NCBI RefSeq assembly: GCF_007992195.1
Contig: NZ_BJZU01000003.1
Location: 124,001-188,000 of the forward strand
Direction: 5' to 3'
DNA: 64,000 bases
From: Methylobacterium oxalidis
Lineage (GTDB): Bacteria; Pseudomonadota; Alphaproteobacteria; Rhizobiales; Beijerinckiaceae
Positions 18,003-25,930 of this stretch are shown here, in pieces. The notes below the pieces were generated by a model. It ran no database searches, was not told where the DNA came from, and was given only the letters and a program-made list of their open reading frames with translations. Numbering within the stretch: the stretch's first letter is position 1; each line of letters opens with the position of its first letter. A program made the position numbers and the translations under genes.

Positions 18003-18031
18003 TAGTCTGCCGCAATCCCCCGGCGGGTCAA
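18003..18031 (-). promoter_or_regulatory. Possible housekeeping promoter of the candidate sRNA
   Basis: On the minus strand TTGACC (18031-18026) and AGACTA (18008-18003) are separated by 17 bases. The -35 is good for an alphaproteobacterium; the -10 is weak. Confidence 0.35.
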
Positions 18032-18066
18032 TCGGCCTCGCGGCACCGTCCGCCATCGCACGACGG

Positions 18067-18097
18067 AAAAGCCCCGCAGACCCAGGGGCCGCGGGGC
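18067..18097 (-). terminator. Intrinsic terminator
   Basis: Stem GCCCCGC/GCGGGGC (18071-18077 with 18091-18097); on the minus strand TTTT follows. It lies 170 bp downstream of the stop of the gene at 18265-18666 and would end that transcript before the candidate sRNA. Confidence 0.55.
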
Positions 18098-18264
18098 GGA
18101 AGGTTTCGCGACCTCGATGCGGGGCTGCGGATCGTCCCGCATCTTCCCGACCGGGGGTCGGGGAGCGGGATCGTCGGCGGCGCCTCTGGACGCGGGCCGA
18201 CAATCCCCGGTCAGGGTTAAGGGACCGTTAACGCCGCCAGCGCGGGGCCGCGCGGACGCGGCGC

Positions 18265-18666
18265 TCAGACCTGCGAGCGCTTGCGCTCGGGGCGCTGCGT
18301 CTTGGCCCGGCCGCGATTGGCGGCGCGGCGTCCGCGCAGGCCCTCCTGCCCGCGCGCCGGGGCGGCCTCGCGCGGGGCGGGCGCCGCGCGCTCGGGCGCG
18401 GGCACCGGGCGGAGCACCCGCCGGGGCTGGTCGGCCACCGCCGTGATCGCCTGGTGAAGCAGCTCGGGCAGCGCGTCGGACCGCTTCAGGTCGCTCCACG
18501 AGACCGTCGCCATGCGCCCGCACAGGAAGTCGTTGGCGACGGCGGTCAATCCGATGGTGGTGAGCCGGAGCTCGACGACGATGCCGGTCGTCTCGCGGAT
18601 GGCCTGGGTCTCGGTCCAGGCGTGCTCCAGCACGGTGGCGAGGAACTCCTGCGTGTGGCCCGCCAT
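18265..18666 (-). CDS. Hypothetical protein with basic tail
   Basis: 133 residues. Residues 1-78 look like a folded helical domain (MAGHTQEFLATVLEHAWTET, GIVVELRLTTIGLTAVANDF). The rest is rich in Pro, Ala and Arg, ending in KTQRPERKRSQV. The strongly basic tail could bind nucleic acid or acidic membrane surfaces. No family is recognised. It stands alone, followed downstream by an intrinsic terminator. Confidence 0.6.
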   Translation of the reverse strand: MAGHTQEFLATVLEHAWTETQAIRETTGIVVELRLTTIGLTAVANDFLCGRMATVSWSDLKRSDALPELLHQAITAVADQPRRVLRPVPAPERAAPAPREAAPARGQEGLRGRRAANRGRAKTQRPERKRSQV

Positions 18667-18784
18667 TCGCCTCTCCTACGCTACGCATACACCCACACCC
18701 AGGGCAGGGTAGGGTGCGGCATGGGGCGAGAAAGTGGCGCGGCCTGAATGGGTTAGGTATCGTACCGGATCGCGCGGGCGCCGA

Positions 18785-19912
18785 TCAGGCCGGTGCGGTC
18801 TCGGCGGCGAGCCAGTCGATCACGGCGCCGAGCGCCTGCCGCTCGCTCCTGCCGGCCGCGAGCGCCGCCTCGAAGGCCGCGACCTGATGGTCCGCGCTGG
18901 AGCCGCCGCGCACGATCGCGCGGGCGTGCCCGCACTCGGCCGCGCAGCCGAGGGCGTCCGCATCCTCGGCGGTGAGGTCGAGGATCCGGTCGAGGGCCTT
19001 GGAGACGGAGACGGCGCGCAGGCTCGCCTCGTCGATCACCGTCGCGTGCACGCCGTCGCGCTGCACCCGCCAGAGGTTCTCCATGACGAAGCCGCGCGAC
19101 GCGCCGGTCATGCGGGCGTTGAGGTCCGGTTCGCGGTCGAGGAGGCGCACGAGGCAGCGGTAGAGGGCCGCCACCGCCAGCGCATCCTCCAGGCGCGTGC
19201 AGCTGTCGGCGACGCGCAGCTCCAGGGTCGGGTAGCGCACGGAGGGGCGGACCTGCCACCAGAAATAGGTCGGGTCCTTCACGGCGCCGGCCTTCGTCAT
19301 GCCCTCGACGTAACGGTCGAAATCCGCCGCGTCGTCGAAGAGCTCCGGCAGGCCGGTGCGGGGCAACTCGGCGTAGGCGCGCAGGCGGTAGCCCGCGAGT
19401 CCCGTGCGCCGCTTCTCGAAGAAGGGCGAGGAGGTCGAGATCGCGAGCAGGACGGGCAGGAACGGCATCAGCCGCTTCATCGTGTCGACGCGCCGGTCGG
19501 GCCGCGGCACCTCGACGTGGACGTGCAGGCCGCAGATGACGGAGCGCTGCCCGACGATCTGCAGGTCCCTCATCATCGCCTCGTAGCGCGCCTTCGGGGT
19601 CAGCTCCTGCTCGGGCCAGGACGCGGTGGGGTGCGTGCCCGCCGCGAAGACGAGAAGGCCGTGCTTCCGGCCGACCTCGGCGAGGCCCGCGCGCAACTCG
19701 GCGAGGCGTTTCCGGGCCTCCGCGAAGGTCTCCGAGGGCGGCGTGCAGATCTCGACCTGGTTCTTGAGGAGCTCGCGCTCGACCGATCCGAGGCGGCGGC
19801 GCGCCGCCGCGTGGAAGGCCGAGACCGAGCCCTGCGGCGCCGCGCGGGAGCGGCGGCTCGCCAGGAACATCTCCTCCTCGATCCCGAACCTGTAGGCGTC
19901 ACGCATCCGCAA
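18785..19912 (-). CDS. Carboxylate-amine ligase, YbdK/GCS2 family
   Basis: 375 residues. Belongs to the glutamate-cysteine ligase 2 family (YbdK type), ATP-grasp-like enzymes that link a carboxylate to an amine; YbdK has weak glutamate-cysteine ligase activity. Family blocks: FGIEEEMFL at the N-terminus with metal-binding Glu residues, LLKNQVEICTPP, AAGTHPTASW, GLHVHVEVP and the C-terminal TLELRVADSCT. The true substrate is unknown. Start at 19912; ATG 19906 is also possible. The length is normal for the family. It stands alone between a hypothetical gene and the porin gene. Confidence 0.88.
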   Translation of the reverse strand: MRMRDAYRFGIEEEMFLASRRSRAAPQGSVSAFHAAARRRLGSVERELLKNQVEICTPPSETFAEARKRLAELRAGLAEVGRKHGLLVFAAGTHPTASWPEQELTPKARYEAMMRDLQIVGQRSVICGLHVHVEVPRPDRRVDTMKRLMPFLPVLLAISTSSPFFEKRRTGLAGYRLRAYAELPRTGLPELFDDAADFDRYVEGMTKAGAVKDPTYFWWQVRPSVRYPTLELRVADSCTRLEDALAVAALYRCLVRLLDREPDLNARMTGASRGFVMENLWRVQRDGVHATVIDEASLRAVSVSKALDRILDLTAEDADALGCAAECGHARAIVRGGSSADHQVAAFEAALAAGRSERQALGAVIDWLAAETAPA

Positions 19913-19985
19913 ACCCCCTCACCGCCACGCTCAACGGCTGAAACCTGCGGATGTTCTGTAGATTTCAACACAACTGAAACGAGAA

Positions 19986-20013
19986 ACGGCGCCCCGAGGA
20001 AGCGGGGCGCCGT
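19986..20013 (-). terminator. Intrinsic terminator of the porin gene
   Basis: A perfect 11-bp stem (ACGGCGCCCCG at 19986-19996 with 20003-20013) and a 6-base loop; the minus strand continues TTTCTCGTTTC. It lies 45 bp after the stop of the porin gene. Confidence 0.75.
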
Positions 20014-20058
20014 GCGGTGTGCAGGCAACGGGCGGGCCGGGCCGGCCCGCCGGGGCGA

Positions 20059-20979
20059 TCAGAAGGAGCCGAACTTGTAGTTCACGCCGACGCGGACGAG
20101 GTTGCCCTCGGTGCGGAAGCGGGAGGTGTAGGAGCCGTTGGCGGCGGCCACGAACTGGTTGCCGGTAGCCGGGTTCGTGCTGCTGACGAGAAGATTGCGC
20201 GAGCCGAGGTCGTAGTGGAGGTACTCGACCTTCATGGAGACGGCGCTGGCGCGGAAGAAGTTCAGGAAGCTGTCGGCGCCGAGCGCGTACTCGATGCCGC
20301 CGCCGTAGGCGAAGCCCGTCTGCAGGTCGCTGTAGCGGCCCGCGTAGGCGACGGGATTGCCGAGCGCGACGTTGTTCGAGAGGAACTGCGCCGAGTAGGT
20401 GACGTCGCCGTAGGCGAAGCCGCCGGTGCCGTAGATCATGAACCGGTCGAACGCGTAGCCGAGGCGGCCGCGCACGGTGCCGAAGAAGTCCATGCTCTGC
20501 CGGTAGCGCGACGGGTCGGCGACGAAGCCGTTCTGGGCGATGAGCGGGCTGAAGTAGGTCCGGGTCCGGTCGAGGTCGGTGTACTGGATGTCGGCCTCGA
20601 CACCGAACACGATGCCGCTGCCGGGCGTGAGCTGGACGTTGTAGCCGATCTGGCCGCCGCCCGTGATGCCCTCCTGCTCGGAGCGGAACAGCGGCGCGCG
20701 GCGGGCGAGCTGGACGTTGAGCACCGTGTTCGAGCCGGCGCCGCCGTTCTGCAGCGGCAGGATCGGGCCGGCGCCGGGGCCCTGGTTGCCGAGCGTGCGG
20801 ATCGTCTGGTCGTCGCTGAAGGCGTAGCCGACGTTGAGACCGGCGTAGAAGCCCGTCCAGGTGAAGACCGGGACCGGGGTGAAGACCGGCGGCGCGGCGC
20901 GGCGCGGCAGGTCGGCCGCGGAGGCGATGCCGGCGAGCGCCAGCGTGGCGGCTCCGGCGAGGAGCGACGTCTTGATCAT
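20059..20979 (-). CDS. Outer membrane beta-barrel protein (Omp25/Omp31-like)
   Basis: 306 residues. A signal peptide (residues 1-21, ending ASA) precedes ADLPRRAAPP, the exact type of mature N-terminus of Rhizobiales Omp25/Omp31/RopB-like proteins, then FTWTGFYAGLNVGYAF, the first strand of the 8-stranded barrel. The protein ends VRVGVNYKFGSF, with the terminal Phe required by the BAM insertion machinery. These are abundant surface proteins; some affect envelope stability and host contact. It has its own terminator and a 264-bp region upstream, so it is probably a single-gene unit. Confidence 0.92.
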   Translation of the reverse strand: MIKTSLLAGAATLALAGIASAADLPRRAAPPVFTPVPVFTWTGFYAGLNVGYAFSDDQTIRTLGNQGPGAGPILPLQNGGAGSNTVLNVQLARRAPLFRSEQEGITGGGQIGYNVQLTPGSGIVFGVEADIQYTDLDRTRTYFSPLIAQNGFVADPSRYRQSMDFFGTVRGRLGYAFDRFMIYGTGGFAYGDVTYSAQFLSNNVALGNPVAYAGRYSDLQTGFAYGGGIEYALGADSFLNFFRASAVSMKVEYLHYDLGSRNLLVSSTNPATGNQFVAAANGSYTSRFRTEGNLVRVGVNYKFGSF

Positions 20980-21243
20980 GGAACGGGTGCCCTGGAGGGA
21001 AGATGGGAGTGGCGACTCCCTGACGTTGAACGTGCGGCCCGCCTATCGCCTGGGCGCCACGTGTGCGCAAATTCGTGGCGCACAACCGAGATTGCCCGGA
21101 CTGCGGTTCGATTGTCCTTTGTCTGTATCAATATCGTCACGCCCGGCACGACGACTGAGAGAACCGATAAAAATTTCCGTGTTCGAGGATTAATCTCGCA
21201 TTCGCGTCGTGGATCGACTGCCGATCCCCGCTGCGCCCCGGTC

Positions 21244-24036
21244 TCAGCCCTCGATCATCTCGCGGATGCGGGCGGTGAGCGTCTCCATCACGAAGGGCTT
21301 CGTGAGCACCTGCATGCCGGGTTCGAGGAAGCCGTTGCCGACGAGCGCGGTCTCGGCGTAGCCCGTGATGAACAGCACCTTCAGCCCCGGGCGCGTCACC
21401 CGGGCCGCGTCGGCCACCTGCCGGCCGTTCATCCCGCCCGGCAGGCCGACATCGGTGACGAGGAGATCGACGCGCACGCGCGATTGCAGGATCTTCAGGC
21501 CGGCCGCCCCGTCCGCCGCCTCGATCGCCGTGTAGCCGAGCTCTTCCAGCACGTCCGTGACCAGCATGCGCACGCTCGGCTCGTCGTCGACGATGAGCAC
21601 CGTCTCGCCCTGCCCCGCCCGCGGCGCGTCGGCGCGCTCGGGCGGCGCGCCGTCCGCGACGAGCGCGCCCTGGAAGCGCGGAAGGTAGAGGCAGATCGTG
21701 GTGCCGGAGCCGGGCTCGGAATCGATGCGGACGTGGCCGCCGGTCTGGCGCACGAAGCCGTAGATCATCGAGAGGCCGAGCCCGGTGCCCTGGCCGAGGG
21801 GCTTGGTCGTGAAGAACGGGTCGAAGGCGCGCGCGACGACCTCCGGGCTCATGCCGCTGCCCGTGTCGGTGACGCAGAGCGACAGATAGGCGCCCGGCGC
21901 GAGGTCGTGCGCCCGCGCGTCGCGCGCGTCGAGGCAGTGGTTCGTCGTCTCGATCGTGATGCGCCCGCCCTCCGGCATGGCGTCGCGCGCGTTGATGCAG
22001 AGGTTGAGGAGCGCGCTCTCGAGCTGGTTCGGGTCGACGAGCGTCGGCCAGGCGTCGGGCGCGCCCTTCACCACGACCTCCTGGGCGGGGCCGACCGTGC
22101 GGCGGATCAGCTCCTCCATCTCGTGGATCAGCCGGTTCACGTCGGTGGGCTTCGGGTCGAGGGTCTGGCGGCGCGAGAAGGCGAGCAGGCGCTGGGTCAG
22201 GGCCGCCGCCCGCCGCGAGGCCCCCTGCGCCGCCGTGACGTAGCGGTCGATCTCGCCGACGCGCCCCTGCGCGACGCGGGACTGCAGCAGTTCGAGGCTG
22301 CCCGAGATGCCGGTGAGCAGGTTGTTGAAGTCGTGGGCGAGGCCGCCGGTGAGCTGGCCCACCGCCTCCATCTTCTGGGACTGGCGCAGGGCCTCCTCGG
22401 TGCGCACGCGCTCGGCGACCTCGTCGGCGACGCGGCGCTCCAGCATCTCGTTGAGGTCGCGCAGCTTCTCCTCGGCGCGGCGGCGCTCCTCCAGCTCGCG
22501 CTGGGCGGCGCGGAAGAGCTGGGCGTTGTCGATGGCGATGGCCGCCTGCCCGGCGAGGCCGACCATCAGGCGCTCGTGCCGCTCCTTGAAGCGGGCCGGG
22601 CGCGGGTGGCCGAAGAACAGGCCGCCGATCACCTCGCCCGAGCGCGAGGTGACGGGGACGGCGAGGTAGCTGCAGACCGGCAGGTGGCCCTTCGGCATTC
22701 CCTGGTGCGGGTCGTTGCGGCCGTAGCGGGGGTCGGCCCGGATGTCGTCCGAGCGGACCACCCCGGTGCCCGAGAAGGTCGGCGCGAACACCTCGGTGTT
22801 GCGCGGCATCGGGAAGGTCGCGAAGGCCGAGCGGTCGACGCCCGAGAGGGTGTAGAGCATGTAGCTCTCCCCCGCCTCGTCGGTCAGGTTGTAGAAGAAG
22901 GCCCCGAACGCCGCGCCCGAGAGGTCGACGCCCGCGTCCGTCACCATCTGCACGAGGCGTTCGAGGTCGAGCTCGGCGGCGAGCGCCGCGCCGGTGCGGT
23001 TGAGGGTCTCGGCGGTGCGGCTCTCCTCGCGGAACGCCGTCTCGGCCCGCGCCCGCTCCACCGCCGCCCAGGTCCGCTCCGCGACGTCGCAGACGAGGCC
23101 GACATCCTCCGCCGACCAGAGATGCGGCGCGGGCGCGTGCACGAAGAACACGGCCGAGAGGCGGCCCGCCTTGACGAGCGGCACGACGATCTGGGCGCGG
23201 ATCTGCAGGGCCTCGTGGGCGGGGCCCGCCGCGATGCCGGCGAGGCGCGGATCCTGCTCCATGTCGTCGAACACCACCGGCCGGCCGGCCGCGAGGTCGC
23301 CCATGAAGGTCCCCGCGTAGCTCGGCATGTGGAAGCGGCCGGCGATGGAGCGGATGCCCTGCGCGCACCAGTCCCGCGCGATCAGCAGGTGGGTGTCGGC
23401 GCCCTCCCCCTCGATTTCGCCGTAGCCGACGCGGCCGGCGTCGAGATACTCGCCGACGAGGCCGGCGGCCACGGACTTGATCGCGAGCGGGTCGGCGAGC
23501 TCGCGCAGGCCGTCGGCGAGCCGCGCCTGGAAGCGCCCGCGCCGCTCCGCCAGGACCCGCTCCGTGGTCTCCACCACGATCGCGATGACGCCGGCGGGCC
23601 GTCCCGCCTCGTCGAGCACCGGCGAGTAGTCGAGGTTCATCCAGACGGGCTCGGGGCGCCCGTGGCGGTAGAGGGTCAGCTCGTGGTCGCGGTAGGCCAG
23701 CGTGCCGCCCGCGAGCCCCACCCGCATGACGTTGTCGTTGAAGTCGGCCACCTCCGGCCAGCCCTCGCGGACCTTGCTGCCGAGGAGCGCCGGGTGCCGG
23801 CCGCCGGCGAAGGCCGAGTAGGCATCGTTGTAGATCATGATGCCGTCCTCGCCCCACAGCATCACGATGGGAACGGGCGACAGCAGCACGATGCCGACCG
23901 CCGTGCGCAACGACTCGCACCAGTGCTCGATCGGCCCGAGCGGCGTCGAGGCCCAGTCGAAGGCGAAAACCAGTCTGCCGAGTTCTCCCCCGCCGACGGG
24001 GAAGCTGCCGATCCGGGGATGGGCCGAGAGGTCCAA
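21244..24036 (-). CDS. Hybrid sensor histidine kinase (PAS-GAF-GAF-HisKA-REC)
   Basis: 930 residues. TTG start at 24036 is preferred: GAGGAG lies 7 bases upstream and the open frame further out is low-quality. Domains: PAS (about 15-150; [16 protein letters not shown]), GAF (about 155-330), second GAF (about 335-520), HisKA with HDFNN (His about 567), HATPase (N box [11 protein letters not shown] boxes DTGSGM and [13 protein letters not shown]), and a receiver domain (about 810-930; phospho-Asp in [11 protein letters not shown]). No membrane helix is seen, so the sensor is cytoplasmic. Kinase and receiver are in one chain, and no HPt or separate output regulator lies nearby. Confidence 0.93.
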   Translation of the reverse strand: MDLSAHPRIGSFPVGGGELGRLVFAFDWASTPLGPIEHWCESLRTAVGIVLLSPVPIVMLWGEDGIMIYNDAYSAFAGGRHPALLGSKVREGWPEVADFNDNVMRVGLAGGTLAYRDHELTLYRHGRPEPVWMNLDYSPVLDEAGRPAGVIAIVVETTERVLAERRGRFQARLADGLRELADPLAIKSVAAGLVGEYLDAGRVGYGEIEGEGADTHLLIARDWCAQGIRSIAGRFHMPSYAGTFMGDLAAGRPVVFDDMEQDPRLAGIAAGPAHEALQIRAQIVVPLVKAGRLSAVFFVHAPAPHLWSAEDVGLVCDVAERTWAAVERARAETAFREESRTAETLNRTGAALAAELDLERLVQMVTDAGVDLSGAAFGAFFYNLTDEAGESYMLYTLSGVDRSAFATFPMPRNTEVFAPTFSGTGVVRSDDIRADPRYGRNDPHQGMPKGHLPVCSYLAVPVTSRSGEVIGGLFFGHPRPARFKERHERLMVGLAGQAAIAIDNAQLFRAAQRELEERRRAEEKLRDLNEMLERRVADEVAERVRTEEALRQSQKMEAVGQLTGGLAHDFNNLLTGISGSLELLQSRVAQGRVGEIDRYVTAAQGASRRAAALTQRLLAFSRRQTLDPKPTDVNRLIHEMEELIRRTVGPAQEVVVKGAPDAWPTLVDPNQLESALLNLCINARDAMPEGGRITIETTNHCLDARDARAHDLAPGAYLSLCVTDTGSGMSPEVVARAFDPFFTTKPLGQGTGLGLSMIYGFVRQTGGHVRIDSEPGSGTTICLYLPRFQGALVADGAPPERADAPRAGQGETVLIVDDEPSVRMLVTDVLEELGYTAIEAADGAAGLKILQSRVRVDLLVTDVGLPGGMNGRQVADAARVTRPGLKVLFITGYAETALVGNGFLEPGMQVLTKPFVMETLTARIREMIEG

Positions 24037-24175
24037 CCTGCCGCTCCTCGCTTTGATTACAGGAGGGCATGCAGTCCTCGACTTTTCCTTGTCAATCGCG
24101 GCCGTCGCGCAAGTGCCCTGGAACCGGACGCCGCACCCTCCCCGAAGCGCGGCGTCCCGTCCCCATCTCTCGGGC

Positions 24176-24421
24176 ATGCCCGGCAGCGCGCCCGTCCCGA
24201 CCGATCTTCCGAGACGGCTCGGACGCAACGTCCGCCGGGCCCGGCTGGGCCTCGGGCTGACGCTGGAGGATCTCGCCTTCCTGGCCGATCTCGACGTCGC
24301 GCTCCTCCTCGCCGTCGAGGGCGGCGACGGGGCGGGACTCGATCTCGCCGGTCTCTGCCGGCTCGCCCGCGCCCTCGACGTCCCGGTCGAGGGCCTGATC
24401 GGGCGCGCGGATCCGCGCTGA
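24176..24421 (+). CDS. Small XRE-type HTH protein
   Basis: 81 residues. Residues about 12-75 form a Cro/CI helix-turn-helix domain (RLGRNVRRARLGLGLTLEDL, then LCRLARALDVPVEGLIG). There is no further domain. It is divergent from the hybrid kinase with 139 bp between them and may control that gene or itself. The DNA target is unknown. Confidence 0.7.
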   Translation: MPGSAPVPTDLPRRLGRNVRRARLGLGLTLEDLAFLADLDVALLLAVEGGDGAGLDLAGLCRLARALDVPVEGLIGRADPR

Positions 24422-24463
24422 ACCGGGCGCGCCGCGCGCGCGTTGGGATCGCGGTGGAGGCGG

Positions 24464-24500
24464 CCCATGATCCTGCCCATGATCCTGCCCATGATCCTGC
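24464..24500 (+). repeat. 12-bp tandem repeat over a start region
   Basis: Three head-to-tail copies of ATGATCCTGCCC (24467, 24479, then 24491 with the last copy partly changed). Each copy carries an in-frame ATG of the following gene, so replication slippage would change the N-terminal MILP count without breaking the frame. Confidence 0.8.
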
Positions 24501-24796
24501 GATCGATCTCCTCTCGGTTGAGGCTCGCGCCGACGCTGCTTCTCGCGCTGTCGGCGAGCGCGGCTGCCGCGGCCGAGCGGCCAGGCCCCGCTTCCGCCGC
24601 CGGCATGGCGCTGACCCTGCCCTGGCAGGGCATGGCGCTGGTGGCCGTGCCCGCGCAAGGCCACCCTGCCGGCTTCCGCAAGGCGGGCCTCGTCTCGCCG
24701 GCCGCCGACCCGATCCCGCCCGCAGGGCGGCTGCCGAACCAGCGCACCGGCGCGAAGCGCGACCACGTCGTCCGCGACATCTGCATCGGCTGCTGA
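24467..24796 (+). CDS. Predicted secreted small protein
   Basis: 109 residues from ATG 24467, which has GGAGG 6 bases upstream. The N-terminus repeats MILP twice, then MILRSISSRLRLAPTLLLALSASAAAAA, a plausible signal peptide. The mature part is Pro/Ala-rich with no recognised domain and ends DHVVRDICIGC, two Cys near the C-terminus. Two more in-frame ATGs (24479, 24491) sit in the repeat. No family is recognised. The strong ribosome site supports a real gene. Confidence 0.55.
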   Translation: MILPMILPMILRSISSRLRLAPTLLLALSASAAAAAERPGPASAAGMALTLPWQGMALVAVPAQGHPAGFRKAGLVSPAADPIPPAGRLPNQRTGAKRDHVVRDICIGC

Positions 24797-24955
24797 GCCC
24801 GCGCGAGGGACCGCGGGTACGCTGACGCACGCCGGGCCGGGATCCATGATTCCTGCGGATAGGAAGCCCGCTTTTGTGCAGGCACTCTGCGCGCGCATCA
24901 CGGATCATCCGTCCACGGATGCTTTCTCGGCGGCAGGATGGGCGAGGATCCGAAC

Positions 24956-25057
24956 GTGTCAGATCAGCGCGAGGCCGGCGGGTACTCCATCCTGCTCGTC
25001 GCCGCGGTGCTGCTCGTCATCCTCGCCTACGGCATCGCACTGATGATCCTCGACTGA
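24956..25057 (+). CDS. Small single-helix membrane protein
   Basis: 33 residues from GTG 24956 (GGCGAGG 8 bases upstream); an ATG at 24938 would add 6 residues. MSDQREAGGYS is followed by one hydrophobic helix, ILLVAAVLLVILAYGIALMI, to the end. No family is recognised. Confidence 0.5.
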   Translation: MSDQREAGGYSILLVAAVLLVILAYGIALMILD

Positions 25058-25080
25058 GGCGGCGCAACTCGCGCTCCCGC

Positions 25081-25491
25081 TCAGATGGGCTTGCAGGTGC
25101 CGTAGCTGAAGCGGATCTCGGTCTGATCCTCCGGGTTCAGCTGCGACTTGCCGAAGTTCAGGCCCGCGAGGTCGAGGGTGAAGAAGTTGGTGGCGTTCTG
25201 GCACTTGATCGTGTTGGTCCGCCGCCGCCCCTCGCCGCGGTAATACACCTCCTGGCACTCGTAGAACTCCGTCCGGCCCGCGAAGATCAGGTTCAGCATC
25301 TCGCGGTTCAGGATCAGCGAGAAGGTCCGGGTCGGCACCGGCTGCGCCCGCAGGCCGGCCGGCGGCGGTTCGCCCTGCCCGAGCCCGACGGAGACGGTCT
25401 CCTCGCACAGGAGCGCGCGGCGGGCCTGCGACAGAGACGGGATCGTGCCCAGCAGTGCGAGCACGAGCGCGATGCCGATCGCCACTCTCAT
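25081..25491 (-). CDS. Secreted hypothetical protein
   Basis: 136 residues. A signal peptide (residues 1-23, MRVAIGIALVLALLGTIPSLSQA) precedes a mature part of about 113 residues with four Cys (positions about 29, 79, 95 and 134), likely paired in the periplasm. The middle segment (RTFSLILNREMLNLIFAGRT) looks like beta structure. No family is recognised. It is a stand-alone gene with a 277-bp region upstream. Confidence 0.65.
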   Translation of the reverse strand: MRVAIGIALVLALLGTIPSLSQARRALLCEETVSVGLGQGEPPPAGLRAQPVPTRTFSLILNREMLNLIFAGRTEFYECQEVYYRGEGRRRTNTIKCQNATNFFTLDLAGLNFGKSQLNPEDQTEIRFSYGTCKPI

Positions 25492-25768
25492 CTGTTCCCC
25501 TCGCGCGGCGTTCGCCGTCTATGGCCCGCAACTGTTGTAGCGCAGGGAAAACCAACTTGTCTTGATTATCGAAAGTATTAGTGCGGAACGGCGCGGCGTA
25601 ACTTGGATCAATGTTTCCGCGAGTTCGGAGGCCGGGCCGGCCGGTGAGATGCGGCGTCATGTGCGGTGAAGCACCTCCTGCCGCGGCCGCCCGGGGGCAT
25701 GAAGGCTTGAGGGGCCGTGCCGGGCCGCGAGGTCCGGTCCGCAACCGCCTTTGCCCGAGGAGGCCCGC

Positions 25769-25921
25769 ATGAACGCTCCCCGTCCGTTCCGCTGGTTGCT
25801 CGCCCTCGTCGCCCTCGTGGTGCCGGCCGCGGTCGCCACCTGCCGTGGCGGGAACCTCGGCGCCGACGCGGGCCAGAAGCCCGACGCCCCGGCGAGCGTC
25901 GTCTTCCGCCACTACATCTGA
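25769..25921 (+). CDS. Small exported or membrane-anchored protein
   Basis: 50 residues: MNAPRPFRWLLALVALVVPA, then a short polar tail ending ASVVFRHYI. The ribosome site is excellent (GAGGAGG, 5 bases before ATG). The first 25 residues form a signal peptide or membrane anchor. It converges with the hybrid kinase gene, whose stop is 10 bp away. No family is recognised. Confidence 0.6.
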   Translation: MNAPRPFRWLLALVALVVPAAVATCRGGNLGADAGQKPDAPASVVFRHYI

Positions 25922-25930
25922 GGCCGCCGG

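Noticed and set aside
20017-24825. A 1602-residue open frame on the plus strand
   Set aside because: It is the mirror of the porin and hybrid-kinase genes; GC-rich genes leave long open frames on the other strand. It is Arg/Ala/His-rich with no domain.
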